This document shows, one piece after another, positions 8,690 to 16,881 of a stretch of 64,000 nucleotides of DNA (positions are counted from its first letter, which is position 1; every line of letters starts with the position of its first letter). Source of the DNA: Microlunatus soli (GTDB taxonomy: Bacteria; Actinomycetota; Actinomycetes; Propionibacteriales; Propionibacteriaceae); assembly GCF_900105385.1 (NCBI RefSeq), contig NZ_LT629772.1, forward strand, positions 4,650,001-4,714,000, given 5' to 3'. A program made the translations under genes and the position numbers. The notes under the pieces are model-generated. The model saw only the letters and a program-made list of their open reading frames with translations, searched no databases and had not been told where the DNA came from.

Positions 8690-9435
8690 ACCTGTTCACC
8701 GGGGCGGACCAGGTCGAGCGGATCCGCGCCCGTCAACTCCCGATAGACCGAGCGGGGGTCCTCGGCGAGCGCGGCCTTGGCCTGTCGGCTCGAGTCATCG
8801 GCCAGCACCTCGAGTTCGTCGTGCTCGACGCCGTCCAGGGCAGCTGACACCACATCGGCCGGGTCGTTCATCGGGATGTCCCAGCCGAAACCGCGCATCA
8901 TGTCGGTGTCGGTCGCACCCAGGTGCAGGCCGGTGACCAGAGTTCCCTGTTCGGCCAACTCCAGCCGGATGCTGTTGGTCAGCGCCCATTCGGCTGCCTT
9001 GGCGACGTGGTAGGCGTTGTTGCCTGCGATCGCCCGCCAGGAGACCACCGACAGCAGGTTGACGATCGCGCCGCCGCCGTTGCGGGCCAAGGCGGGCGCG
9101 AACGCCTTGACCATCGACAGGGTGCCGAACAGATGGGTGTCGATCTCGGCCCGCAGCGCGTCCGGATCGCCGGTGACGACGTTCTGTGCCGTGGCGATCC
9201 CGGCGTTGTTGATCAGCAGATCGACGTCACCGGCGACTGCGGCTGCGGCCGCCACGCTGTCCGGATCGGTGATGTCGAGCCGCAGCACCTCGACCCCCGA
9301 CATGTCGACCGACTCGGGTCTGCGGGCGGTCGCATAGACCTTGGTGGCGCCGCGTTCGAGCAGCTCCTCGGCGAACACGCGGCCGAGGCCGCGGTTGGCT
9401 CCGGTCACCAGTGCAGTGGATCCAGCGATCTTCAT
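8671..9435 (-). CDS. SDR family oxidoreductase
   Basis: This is a 254-residue classical short-chain dehydrogenase/reductase. It has the nucleotide motif TGANRGLGR at residues 11-19, NNAGIA at about 86, catalytic Ser in NLLSVVSW and the Tyr/Lys pair in YHVAKAA, with a PG-like tail of typical length. The Arg in TGANRG and ATARRP favours NADP. It is divergent from an HxlR-type regulator gene 88 bases away, a common arrangement in which the regulator controls the reductase. The substrate is unknown. Confidence 0.87.
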   Translation of the reverse strand: MKIAGSTALVTGANRGLGRVFAEELLERGATKVYATARRPESVDMSGVEVLRLDITDPDSVAAAAAVAGDVDLLINNAGIATAQNVVTGDPDALRAEIDTHLFGTLSMVKAFAPALARNGGGAIVNLLSVVSWRAIAGNNAYHVAKAAEWALTNSIRLELAEQGTLVTGLHLGATDTDMMRGFGWDIPMNDPADVVSAALDGVEHDELEVLADDSSRQAKAALAEDPRSVYRELTGADPLDLVRPGEQVHQDGN

Positions 9436-9463
9436 GGGGGTGCCTCCAAGGCCTGAGCTGAAT

Positions 9464-9509
9464 AGGTGAAACCAAGTTAGGTCACCTGAATCCGGTTTTC
9501 CAACTCAGG
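9464..9509. promoter_or_regulatory. Candidate operator between the divergent SDR and HxlR genes
   Basis: AGGTGA (9464-9469) is repeated inverted as TCACCT (9482-9487). A second pair, CCTGA/TCAGG, is at 9485-9489 and 9505-9509. Both lie in the 88-base intergenic region, where an HxlR dimer could control both genes. This is inferred from position and symmetry only. Confidence 0.4.
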
Positions 9510-9523
9510 GGCATACTTGAGAC

Positions 9524-10030
9524 ATGGCACACACCGGATCACCCAGGGTCGAGGCTGCGAGCAGGAGCTGTTCGCTGTCGGCCGGCCTTGCCGTGCTGGG
9601 TGACAAGTGGGCCCTGCTGCTGCTCCGGGAGGCGCTCGCCGGCGCGACGAAGTTCTCCGATTTCCGCGACGCGCTCGGAATCGCCCCCGACGTCCTGACC
9701 TCCCGATTGACCCGACTGGTCGACGCCGGTCTGATGACCAGGGAGTCCTACCGGGAGCCCGGGCAACGTGCCCGTGATCGCTACCGGCTGACCGATGCCG
9801 GGAGCGACTCGCTGGTCGCCCTGATCGCTCTGAAGCAGTGGGCCGACGTCAACGTGCAGCACGGCGACGACCCGTACGTCGAATTCCGCAGCGACGAGGG
9901 CAGGCCGGTGACGGTCCGGTTCACCGACGACCGCGGGCGCACGCTGCGTCCCGACCAGGTGCACGCCGAACACACACCGACCCGGCGAGCCGCAGCCGAT
10001 GCGGGCGCTGACGTACAGTCCCCATCGTGA
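9524..10030 (+). CDS. HxlR family winged-helix transcriptional regulator
   Basis: This 168-residue DNA-binding protein has the HxlR helix-turn-helix: CSLSAGLAVLGDKWALLLLREALAGATKFSDF, then LTSRLTRLVDAGLMTRESY and a YRLTDAG wing. The conserved Cys near residue 17 is the position used for redox or electrophile sensing in some family members. The C-terminal ~60 residues form an extra, charged tail. It lies divergent from the SDR gene and probably regulates it. Its stop overlaps the GTG of the next gene (GTGA), implying coupled translation. Confidence 0.87.
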   Translation: MAHTGSPRVEAASRSCSLSAGLAVLGDKWALLLLREALAGATKFSDFRDALGIAPDVLTSRLTRLVDAGLMTRESYREPGQRARDRYRLTDAGSDSLVALIALKQWADVNVQHGDDPYVEFRSDEGRPVTVRFTDDRGRTLRPDQVHAEHTPTRRAAADAGADVQSPS

Positions 10031-10782
10031 CCACGGTGCTGCTCCTCCGGCACGGCCGGACCCAAGCCAACCTGACCGGCGTGCTCGCCGGTCGGACACC
10101 CGGCGTCGAGTTGGACGATGTCGGGATCGGTCAGGCGGCCGCTTCGGCGGAGCGGATCGCGCCGTTGCCGATCGCGTCCGTCGTCTCCTCACCGCTGCGC
10201 CGCTGCCGGCAGACGGCCAAGGCCGTCGTCGATGCCCGCGCCGAGCGGCTGCCGGTGATTGCCGAAGCCGGTCTGATCGAGTGCGGGTACGGCAGCTGGA
10301 CGGGCCGCAAACTGCGGGAGCTGGCCAAGGAGGACCTGTGGCGGACGGTGCAGCAGCAGCCGTCGGCGGTCCGCTTCCCCGACGGCGAGGCGATGACGGA
10401 GATGTCGGCCCGAGCCACCGCGACGATCCGGACCTGGGACGCCAAGATCGCCGCCGAGCACGGCGACGATGCGATCTGGGTCGCCGTCTCGCACGGCGAC
10501 GTCATCAAGGCGATCCTGGCCGACGCGCTGGGCATGCATCTGGACAGCTTCCAGCGGATCATGGTCGATCCGGCCTCGATCTCGGTGATCCACTACGCCG
10601 CGTCCCGGCCGTTCGTGCTGCGGATGAACACCGTCGGTCAGGATCTGGCATCGCTGATGCCCAAACCGGCCCCCAAGAAGCCAGGCCGGAAGTCGGCGAA
10701 GAAGAAGTCTGCCCGGCAGCCCGCGGCGCGGCCGAGCGACGCCGCTGTCGGCGGCGGAATGGGCGCCGACGACCTGGCTTGA
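10027..10782 (+). CDS. Histidine phosphatase family protein (MSMEG_4193-like)
   Basis: This 251-residue protein is of the phosphoglycerate-mutase superfamily. It has the catalytic LLLRHGRTQAN motif at residues 5-15, the partner Arg in SSPLRRCRQTA and the second His in WVAVSHGDVIKA. It belongs to the actinobacterial group I recall as TIGR03848 (MSMEG_4193/Rv2135c), annotated only as putative phosphomutase. The last ~45 residues are a Lys/Ala/Pro-rich tail (KKPGRKSAKKKSARQPAA) not needed for the fold. It is followed by DUF3090 and SCO1664-family genes as in other actinobacteria. Confidence 0.87.
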   Translation: MTTVLLLRHGRTQANLTGVLAGRTPGVELDDVGIGQAAASAERIAPLPIASVVSSPLRRCRQTAKAVVDARAERLPVIAEAGLIECGYGSWTGRKLRELAKEDLWRTVQQQPSAVRFPDGEAMTEMSARATATIRTWDAKIAAEHGDDAIWVAVSHGDVIKAILADALGMHLDSFQRIMVDPASISVIHYAASRPFVLRMNTVGQDLASLMPKPAPKKPGRKSAKKKSARQPAARPSDAAVGGGMGADDLA

Positions 10783-10806
10783 CCGGCCGGGCATAGGCTA
10801 GATCCC

Positions 10807-11397
10807 ATGGCGATTCTTGTGCACCGCTACGACTCGCCCGACAGGTTCGTCGCCGGGACGGTCGGGCAGCCGGGGGAGCGGACGTTCTTCCTGCAGGCCC
10901 GCGAGGGCAACCGGATCACCAGTGTGGTGGTGGAGAAGCAGCAGGTCTCCGTCCTCGCCGAGCATCTGGAACGGGTGCTGGACGAGGTACTGCGCCGCAG
11001 TAGCGGGCAGGCCGAAGTGCCGCCACCGGTCCAGCAGGCCGCGGACATCTCACCGCTGGACGCGCCGATCACCGAGGAGTTCCGGGTCGGCACGATGACG
11101 ATCGCCTGGGACCCGGGGGAGAACAAGCTGGTGATCGAGCTGTTCTCCAACGTCGACCAGCCGGAGGCCGAGGAGGGCGGCCCGGCAGAGCCGGTGTCCC
11201 CGGAGGTCGACGACGAGGTCGATGCCGACGAGATGATCGTGGTCCAGATCAGCCCGGCATACGCGCGCGACTTCATCGCCCGTGCCCAGGCACTGGTCGA
11301 CGCCGGCCGGCCCGCCTGCCCGTTCTGTCTGCAGCCCATCGACGCCGATGGCCATATCTGCCCCAGGGCCAATGGTTATCGCCGACCGCTCTTCTGA
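10807..11397 (+). CDS. DUF3090 domain-containing protein
   Basis: This is a 196-residue protein of unknown function, conserved in actinobacteria. The N-terminal part (FVAGTVGQPGERTFFLQARE) and C-terminal zinc-ribbon-like CPFCLQPIDADGHICPRANG are the family hallmarks. The middle contains an acidic insertion (EEGGPAEPVSPEVDDEVDADE). It is the third member of a tight phosphatase-DUF3090-SCO1664 cluster. The next gene starts inside its 3' end (26-base overlap), which suggests a common process, perhaps involving a nucleotide or phosphorylated substrate. Confidence 0.88.
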   Translation: MAILVHRYDSPDRFVAGTVGQPGERTFFLQAREGNRITSVVVEKQQVSVLAEHLERVLDEVLRRSSGQAEVPPPVQQAADISPLDAPITEEFRVGTMTIAWDPGENKLVIELFSNVDQPEAEEGGPAEPVSPEVDDEVDADEMIVVQISPAYARDFIARAQALVDAGRPACPFCLQPIDADGHICPRANGYRRPLF

Positions 11398-12217
11398 AGC
11401 CGTCCCGGATCCTCCGGTTGCATCATCCCGTCTTGATCATCCGGCGTTGATCAGTGAGCCCGGCGACGGCGAGATGGAGATCATCGGACGACTCCGTCAG
11501 GCGTCCAACCAGACCTTCCTGGCCCGGATCACCGGTGACGACGGCCATCAACTCCAGGGCGTCTACAAACCGATCAAGGGCGAACGTCCGTTGTGGGACT
11601 TTCCCGAGCACACGTTGGGATTCCGCGAGGTGGCCGCCTACCGGGTGTCTCGGCTGGGCGGCTTCGACGTCGTCCCGGTGACCACCCTTGTCGACGGGCC
11701 GTTCGGGGTCGGCTCGATGCAGGTCTGGGTGGACTCCGCCCAGGACGAGGTCGACCGGGTGGTCGACCTGGTGCCCATCGATCAGGTGCCGGCGACGGGC
11801 TGGTTCCCGATCGTCGAGGGGTACGCCGCCGACGACAGCCCGATCGCGGTGATCCATGCCGATGATCAGCGGCTGCGGACGATGGCCGTCTTCGATGCGC
11901 TGGTCAACAACGCCGATCGCAAGGGCGGTCACATCCTGGCCAGCCAGGGCCGGGTGTTCGGTGTTGATCATGGGATCTGCTTCCACACCGAGAACAAGCT
12001 GCGCACCCTGCTCTGGGGATGGTCCGGGGAGACCTTGTCCGACACCGAACGGGCGATGATCACCACCGTGCTGGACGGAGCGGCCGATGAGGTCGGTGAC
12101 CTGCTCGACACCGACGAGATCGACGCCCTGCTGGAACGTGGCTACGAATTGCTGACCACCGGACGGATGCCGTATCCGCACGGTGATTGGCACACCATCC
12201 CGTGGCCGCCCTTCTGA
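11372..12217 (+). CDS. SCO1664 family protein (PI3/PI4-kinase-like fold)
   Basis: This 281-residue protein has features suggesting a phosphotransferase: a Lys-containing strand GVYKPIKGERPLWDFP, a catalytic-loop-like FDALVNNADRKGGHIL (Asp, Asn, Lys) and a metal-binding-type FGVDHGICF. ATG 11372 is preferred because the longer frame only translates the preceding gene in another register. The family pairs with DUF3090 in actinobacteria. Its reaction is not established to my knowledge, so kinase activity is an inference. Confidence 0.82.
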   Translation: MVIADRSSEAVPDPPVASSRLDHPALISEPGDGEMEIIGRLRQASNQTFLARITGDDGHQLQGVYKPIKGERPLWDFPEHTLGFREVAAYRVSRLGGFDVVPVTTLVDGPFGVGSMQVWVDSAQDEVDRVVDLVPIDQVPATGWFPIVEGYAADDSPIAVIHADDQRLRTMAVFDALVNNADRKGGHILASQGRVFGVDHGICFHTENKLRTLLWGWSGETLSDTERAMITTVLDGAADEVGDLLDTDEIDALLERGYELLTTGRMPYPHGDWHTIPWPPF

Positions 12218-12315
12218 TCGTGGCCACCCTTCTGGCCGATTCCCACTGATCCAGCCCGTTCGGATGGTGGCCCCGTTCGGATCGGGCCCGACGACAGGTC
12301 GGTAGGGTGGCGGGT

Positions 12316-13563
12316 ATGCAGGCCTGGAAAGCCCCGTCCCTTCCGTCCGTGCCGGCCGGAGCCTCCGGCCCGAGCGAGGTGTCGATCTTCGACACCGCGG
12401 CGCAGGCGATCATCGATCTCGGACCCAAGCACGGGACCGCTCGGATGTACGTCTGCGGGATCACCCCGTACGACGCCACCCACATGGGGCACGCCAACAC
12501 CTACGTCACCTTCGACCTGCTGAACCGGGTCTGGCGGGACAACGGCCTGGACGTCCGGTACGTGCAGAACATCACCGACGTCGACGACCCGCTGCTGGAA
12601 CGCGCCGACGCCACCGGCGAGGACTGGCGGTCCCTTGCCGAGCGGGAGATCCAGCTCTTCCGGGACGACATGGAAGCCCTGAACGTGATCCCGCCCGACC
12701 GCTACCAGGGTGCGGTGGAGTCGATCGGCCTGGTCAACGATCTGATCGAGGAACTGCAACAGCGCGGCGCGATCTATGCCGTCGACGATCCGGAATATCC
12801 CGATCTGTACTTCCGGGTCGGTCGGGACGCCGATTTCGGTGAGGTCGGTCATCTGGTGGAGGCCGAAGCGCTGAAACTGTCGGCCGAGCGCGGCGGCGAC
12901 CCCGACCGGCCGGGCAAGGAACAGCCGCTGGACTGCCTGGTGTGGCGCCGGGCTCGGCCCGGAGAACCGTCCTGGGACAGCCCGTTCGGTGCCGGTCGTC
13001 CGGGTTGGCACATCGAGTGCACCGCGATCGCGTTGGAGTTCCTGGGCACCGAGTTCGACGTCCAGGGCGGCGGGAGTGACCTGATCTTCCCCCATCACGA
13101 GATGTGCGCCGCCGGCGCCCGGGTGGCCACCGAGAAGCCCTTCGCGCGGTCCTACGTGCATGCCGGCATGGTCGGTCTGGACGGGGAGAAGATGTCCAAG
13201 TCGCTGGGCAATCTGGTGCTGGTCTCCAAACTCCGCGAGGACGGCGTCGATCCGATGGCGATCCGGTTGGCGCTGCTGGCCAACAACTACCGGACCGACT
13301 GGTCCTGGACCGACGAACTGCTGGCCTCGGCACAGCACCGGTTGGCCGGCTGGCGGCAGGCGGTCGGTCAGGACGCCGGGCTGCCGGCCCAGGAGATGAT
13401 CGGCCAGCTCCGGGCCGCGCTGAACAACGATCTCGACGCCCCGACCGCATTGGCCGCCGTCGACGCCTGGGTCGGGGCCAGCGCCGCCGCGGACGGCACC
13501 GACTCCGACGCCCCGCACCAGGTCGCCGAAGCCGTCGATGCACTCCTCGGCATCCGGCTCTGA
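12316..13563 (+). CDS. mshC: Cysteine--GlcN-Ins ligase MshC (mycothiol biosynthesis)
   Basis: This 415-residue class I aminoacyl-tRNA-synthetase-like enzyme joins ATP-activated cysteine to GlcN-Ins, the third assembly step of mycothiol. The start [10 protein letters not shown] is the usual MshC opening. The Zn/ATP region is [17 protein letters not shown] (HIGH-like), the signature loop is [10 protein letters not shown], and the cysteine-binding zone includes HIECTAI and FPHHEMC. It is shorter than CysS and lacks the tRNA-binding tail, which separates MshC from CysS. Its presence shows the organism uses mycothiol as its main low-molecular thiol. Confidence 0.94.
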   Translation: MQAWKAPSLPSVPAGASGPSEVSIFDTAAQAIIDLGPKHGTARMYVCGITPYDATHMGHANTYVTFDLLNRVWRDNGLDVRYVQNITDVDDPLLERADATGEDWRSLAEREIQLFRDDMEALNVIPPDRYQGAVESIGLVNDLIEELQQRGAIYAVDDPEYPDLYFRVGRDADFGEVGHLVEAEALKLSAERGGDPDRPGKEQPLDCLVWRRARPGEPSWDSPFGAGRPGWHIECTAIALEFLGTEFDVQGGGSDLIFPHHEMCAAGARVATEKPFARSYVHAGMVGLDGEKMSKSLGNLVLVSKLREDGVDPMAIRLALLANNYRTDWSWTDELLASAQHRLAGWRQAVGQDAGLPAQEMIGQLRAALNNDLDAPTALAAVDAWVGASAAADGTDSDAPHQVAEAVDALLGIRL

Positions 13564-13600
13564 CAACTTCGCCGACTCTGACAACTTCGGGGAATAGTGG

Positions 13601-13614
13601 CCGCCGATCGGCGG
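13601..13614. terminator. Candidate mshC 3' hairpin (14-bp palindrome)
   Basis: CCGCCGATCGGCGG is a perfect palindrome 38 bases after the mshC stop and just before the FMN riboswitch. There is no T-run, so termination is only a suggestion. Just before it, CTCTGACAACTTCG is directly repeated. Confidence 0.35.
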
Positions 13615-13632
13615 TTCGGTAGGGTGTAGTGA

Positions 13633-13763
13633 GTGGTTCCGGGGTCGGTGAAAGTCCGAGCCGGCGGTGACAGTCCGCGACCCGATGACGATCAGCAGGT
13701 CGGATTCGGTTGATGTGGTGAAACTCCACGACCGACGGTGAAAGTCCGGATGGGAGGAACCGC
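13633..13763 (+). promoter_or_regulatory. FMN riboswitch (RFN element)
   Basis: The conserved RFN blocks are present in order: GGTCGGTGAAAGTCCG, CCGGCGGTGACAGTCCGCGA, GATCAGCAGGTC and GACGGTGAAAGTCCGGATGG. The closing P1 stem pairs GTGGTTCC (13633-13640) with GGAACCGC (13756-13763). RFN elements bind FMN and turn down riboflavin synthesis or uptake genes. The downstream gene is a PnuC-like protein, as expected for the riboflavin transporter RibM. Confidence 0.95.
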
Positions 13764-13807
13764 GGGTCTGCCGACGTGTGCGCCGTCCTCGGTCGCCGCG
13801 GGGGCGA

Positions 13808-13848
13808 CTCCATACCCCGGGTCCGCTGGTGGATCCGGAATATGGAGG
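13808..13848 (+). promoter_or_regulatory. Hairpin that would hide the ribM ribosome-binding site (riboswitch expression platform)
   Basis: CTCCATA (13808-13814) pairs exactly with TATGGAG (13841-13847), and CCGGGTCC (13817-13824) pairs with GGATCCGG (13831-13838) around the loop GCTGGT. The right arm contains most of the GGAGG Shine-Dalgarno sequence (13844-13848). FMN binding could favour this structure and block translation. A second hairpin, GTCGCC/GGCGAC (13792-13808), abuts it. No T-run follows, so translational control is more likely than termination. Confidence 0.6.
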
Positions 13849-13858
13849 AAGCAGAAAC

Positions 13859-14587
13859 GTGGACGTCTCCGAATTGCTGGCACGGCTGGTGAACGCCAAG
13901 ATCGACATCGGCCCCGGCATCCTGTGGCGGGAGATCATCGGCAACGGCTTCGGTGTCGCCAGCGCCCTGCTCGGGATGGCTCGCCGGGTGTCCGCCTGGC
14001 CGATCGGCATCGTCGGCAACATCATCCTCTTCACCGTTTTCCTGGGCGCGACCTTCCACACCCCGCAGGACCTCAACCTGTGGGGTCAGGCCGGACGGCA
14101 GATCTTCTTCCTGATCGTCAGCGTCTACGGCTGGGTGAAGTGGTATCGCTTCCGCCGCGCCAACCAGGGGGCGAATGCCGGGGCAGCGGTGCAGCCACGC
14201 TGGGCCAACCGGAACGAGCGGCTGCAACTGCTCGGCGGCGCGGTCGTGCTCTGGGTGGTCTTCTACTTCGTGCTGCGGGCGCTGAATTCGTGGGGCCCCG
14301 CCAGCGACGCCTGGATCCTCACCGGATCGGTGCTCGCCACGTACGGGATGGCCCGCGGCTGGACCGAGTTCTGGCTGATCTGGATCGCCGTCGACGCCGT
14401 CGGTGTCCCGCTGTTGTTCGCCGCCCAGCTGTACCCGTCGGCGATCATGTACATCATCTACGCCGCGGTGGTCGTGGTCGGCTTCGTCTCCTGGTGGCGG
14501 ATCCAACGTGATCGGGGCGCCGAGCCGCCGCGGCCGGATGGACAGGTTGGGGAAGGCCGGACGGCCGGCACTACGCTGTCGGCGTGA
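13859..14587 (+). CDS. ribM: Riboflavin transporter RibM (PnuC family)
   Basis: This 242-residue protein has about seven hydrophobic segments and PnuC-family features such as [22 protein letters not shown] and VNVYGW-like [10 protein letters not shown]. PnuC proteins import nicotinamide riboside, but those under an FMN riboswitch in actinobacteria form the RibM group that facilitates riboflavin uptake. GTG 13859 is chosen for its GGAGG 10 bases upstream, exposed or hidden by the riboswitch platform. The stop overlaps the hisE start (GTGA), so hisE and probably hisG may be cotranscribed with it. Confidence 0.9.
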   Translation: MDVSELLARLVNAKIDIGPGILWREIIGNGFGVASALLGMARRVSAWPIGIVGNIILFTVFLGATFHTPQDLNLWGQAGRQIFFLIVSVYGWVKWYRFRRANQGANAGAAVQPRWANRNERLQLLGGAVVLWVVFYFVLRALNSWGPASDAWILTGSVLATYGMARGWTEFWLIWIAVDAVGVPLLFAAQLYPSAIMYIIYAAVVVVGFVSWWRIQRDRGAEPPRPDGQVGEGRTAGTTLSA

Positions 14588-14871
14588 CCTCGACCGATCC
14601 CGGCTCCACCAAGACGTTCGACGACCTGTTCGCTGAGCTGGCCGAGAAGGCACGGCTGCGTGAGCCCGGTTCCGGCACGGTCGCGCGATTGGACGCCGGC
14701 GTGCACGAGATCGGCAAGAAGGTCGTCGAGGAGGCCGCCGAGGTGTGGATGGCCGCCGAGCACGAGGACAAGGACCGGGCGGCCGAGGAGATCAGCCAGT
14801 TGCTCTACCACCTGCAGGTGATGATGCTGGCGCTGGACCTGGAGCCGACCGACGTGTATCGACATCTGTGA
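14584..14871 (+). CDS. hisE: Phosphoribosyl-ATP diphosphatase
   Basis: This 95-residue all-alpha MazG-like enzyme performs the second step of histidine synthesis, hydrolysing phosphoribosyl-ATP to phosphoribosyl-AMP. The metal-binding helices are clear: [20 protein letters not shown] and [16 protein letters not shown]. It starts at a GTG overlapping the ribM stop and is followed 60 bases later by hisG. The hisE-hisG pair is the standard actinobacterial arrangement, separate from the main his operon. Confidence 0.95.
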   Translation: MTSTDPGSTKTFDDLFAELAEKARLREPGSGTVARLDAGVHEIGKKVVEEAAEVWMAAEHEDKDRAAEEISQLLYHLQVMMLALDLEPTDVYRHL

Positions 14872-14931
14872 TCCGAGAAGACCCCGTCGTCCCGCCCACG
14901 CACCGACTTGCCCGTGTGAGGATCTGTACCG

Positions 14932-15798
14932 ATGCCAACCGAACGCACACCCTTGCGGATCGCCGTGCCCAACAAGGGCGCGCTGTCCGAGGGCGCCGCC
15001 GCCATCCTCCGGGAGGCCGGCTACACCCAGCGCTCCGAGACCAAGCAACTGGTCCACCTCGACGGTGAGACCGCCATCGAGTTCTATTACCTGCGTCCGA
15101 AGGACATCGCGACCTACGTCGGCGAGGGGACCGTCGACGTCGGGATCACCGGCCGCGACATGCTGATCGAGTCCGGCGCAGCCGCCGATGAGGTGCTCGG
15201 TCTGGGCTTCGCCCGGAGCCGCTTCCGATTCGCCGGTCCGACCGGCAGCGACCTGACCGAGGACAAGTTGGACGGCGCCCGACTGGCGACCTCGTATCCG
15301 CGACTGGTCGAACAGCACCTCGCGCAGCGCGGTGTCTCTCCGCGGCTGATCCACTTGGACGGTGCGGTCGAGATCGCCATCCGGCTCGGCATCGCCGACG
15401 TGATCGCCGACGTGGTGGAGACCGGTACCACCCTGCGGCAGGCCGGACTGGAGATGTTCGGTGACCCGATCCTGCAGTCCGAGGCGATCTTGATCAAGCC
15501 GGCCGACCGAGCCGAGATGCCGGACGGCTTCGAGACGCTGGTCCGCCGGCTGAACGGAGTGCTGATCGCCCGCACCTACGTGATGATGGACTACGACGTC
15601 GACCAAGATCATCTCGACGCGGCAAGTGCGATCACTCCCGGCTTCGAGTCGCCCACCATCGCCCCGTTGTCCCGGGAGGGTTGGTTCGCCGTCCGCGCCA
15701 TGGTCGAGCGCAGGAAGGCTCAGCAGATCATGGACGACCTGTGGCAGGTCGGGGCCCGTGCGATCCTGGTCACCGACATCGCGGCCAGCCGGTTGTAA
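14932..15798 (+). CDS. hisG: ATP phosphoribosyltransferase (long form)
   Basis: This 288-residue enzyme performs the first, committed step of histidine synthesis, joining ATP and PRPP. Motifs include LRIAVPNKGALSEGA at the N-terminus, VDVGITGRDMLIE and the PRPP loop DVVETGTTLRQAGLE. The last ~80 residues form the ACT-like domain of HisG-long enzymes, the site of histidine feedback inhibition. GAGG before the ATG gives a reasonable ribosome-binding site. A short interspersed repeat begins 2 bases after the stop. Confidence 0.96.
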   Translation: MPTERTPLRIAVPNKGALSEGAAAILREAGYTQRSETKQLVHLDGETAIEFYYLRPKDIATYVGEGTVDVGITGRDMLIESGAAADEVLGLGFARSRFRFAGPTGSDLTEDKLDGARLATSYPRLVEQHLAQRGVSPRLIHLDGAVEIAIRLGIADVIADVVETGTTLRQAGLEMFGDPILQSEAILIKPADRAEMPDGFETLVRRLNGVLIARTYVMMDYDVDQDHLDAASAITPGFESPTIAPLSREGWFAVRAMVERRKAQQIMDDLWQVGARAILVTDIAASRL

Positions 15799-15799
15799 G

Positions 15800-15822
15800 G
15801 GTCCTGAGCTTGTCGAAGGACC
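15800..15822. repeat. Short interspersed element, copy 2
   Basis: The core CCTGAGCTTGTCGAAGG is at 15803-15819, flanked by complementary GGT and ACC ends. It lies directly after hisG and supplies the probable first codons of the downstream membrane protein. Confidence 0.85.
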
Positions 15823-16286
15823 ATGAACCGACCGACACCGACGGATCGGGGCAGCTGACCTTTCACCCTCGCCGGTTGCGGATCGTCGGCGCGATCTTCG
15901 CCGGTGCGCTGGTGATCGTGGTGATCATCGGCTGGATCGCCCTCCCGCCTCACCTGAAGGCGCTGTTCACACCGTTCCAATTGATCACGCTGTTGGGGGT
16001 GCTGGTGGTGATCGTCGGCATGATCACCGGTCTGGCATTGAGCACCGTACGAGCGGATCGGCAGGGTGTCTGGCTGCGCAACGGTCTCAGCGTGCGCCGC
16101 TTCGACTGGTCGGAGGTCCATCGGGTCGTCTATCGCGACGGCGATCCGTGGCCGACCCTGCAGGTCGGTGATCCGGATGACCCGCGTCGGCAGATGCTGC
16201 TGGGGATCCAGCGCAGTGACGGAGCCCGCGCCGGTCGGGCCGTCGCCGAGCTTCGTCGCCTGATGTCCGCCGGCCGGGCCCACTGA
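15810..16286 (+). CDS. PH domain-containing membrane protein
   Basis: The protein has about 158 residues if TTG 15810 is the start; no ATG or GTG is available in frame between hisG and the first membrane segment, so the start is uncertain and falls inside the interspersed repeat. Two membrane helices (RIVGAIFAGALVIVVIIGW and FQLITLLGVLVVIVGMITGL) precede a small bacterial PH-like domain (TVRADRQGVWLRNGLSVRRF, then WSEVHRVVYRDGDPWP). Its function is unknown. Its position after hisG parallels Rv2120c, recalled as a small integral membrane protein. Confidence 0.72.
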   Translation: MSKDHEPTDTDGSGQLTFHPRRLRIVGAIFAGALVIVVIIGWIALPPHLKALFTPFQLITLLGVLVVIVGMITGLALSTVRADRQGVWLRNGLSVRRFDWSEVHRVVYRDGDPWPTLQVGDPDDPRRQMLLGIQRSDGARAGRAVAELRRLMSAGRAH

Positions 16287-16313
16287 AGGCTCTCGGTCGA
16301 CGGGGCCGTCGGA

Positions 16314-16787
16314 CTATTCGATCCCGCGGGACTTCAGCAGGGCCTCGATCTCGTCCATCTCCGGATCGGACTCCGGCTGCTGCTTGCCCGACTTGGCGGC
16401 GCCGGCCGCCTTCGGTGCTCCGACCGCCGGCTTGGCGCCGGCCGCTCCGCCCTTCACCGGCTTCTCCTTCGGCTTCGGATCGGCGCCGAACCTGTTCACC
16501 AACAGCCCGATCACGAACAACACCACGCACAGCCCGATCAGACTGACGCCGATCCACAGGCTCGGGGAGATCACCAGCCGGAACGCCCAGCGCACGATGT
16601 CGACCACGGCATCCCAGAGCACCCGCAGGAAGCCGGTCAGATAGAGACCGAACGGGATGATGACCAGTGCTGCGGCCTGCAGCACCCGGCCCTTGCGACC
16701 ACGCCGCCAGGCGAGGCCCGCGAGAATCACACCGATCAGGGCAATGGCGACACAGATCGGGAGCAGGACGGCATCGGCTTGGGGCAT
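16314..16787 (-). CDS. Conserved hypothetical membrane protein
   Basis: I do not recognise the family. The 157-residue protein has three likely membrane helices: LLPICVAIALIGVILAGLAW, ALVIIPFGLYLTGFLRVLW and LWIGVSLIGLCVVLFVIGLL. A low-complexity Lys/Ala/Gly/Pro linker (residues 101-137) leads to an acidic C-terminal helix DPEMDEIEALLKSRGIE that looks conserved, perhaps a docking peptide. It opposes the PH-domain gene and is divergent from sseB, 94 bases away. Confidence 0.7.
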   Translation of the reverse strand: MPQADAVLLPICVAIALIGVILAGLAWRRGRKGRVLQAAALVIIPFGLYLTGFLRVLWDAVVDIVRWAFRLVISPSLWIGVSLIGLCVVLFVIGLLVNRFGADPKPKEKPVKGGAAGAKPAVGAPKAAGAAKSGKQQPESDPEMDEIEALLKSRGIE

Positions 16788-16881
16788 ACCTCAAGGTTGC
16801 CACGCCGCCGGGGTCGCTGCCGATCGGTGACCACCCCCACCGAGCCCTCAAAACATCGAACGGCACTACGCTGAACCGGTC

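Noticed and set aside
12734-14653. 639-codon minus-strand open frame across mshC, the riboswitch and ribM
   Set aside because: It is Arg/Pro-rich, crosses a well-supported FMN riboswitch and opposes genes with catalytic signatures.
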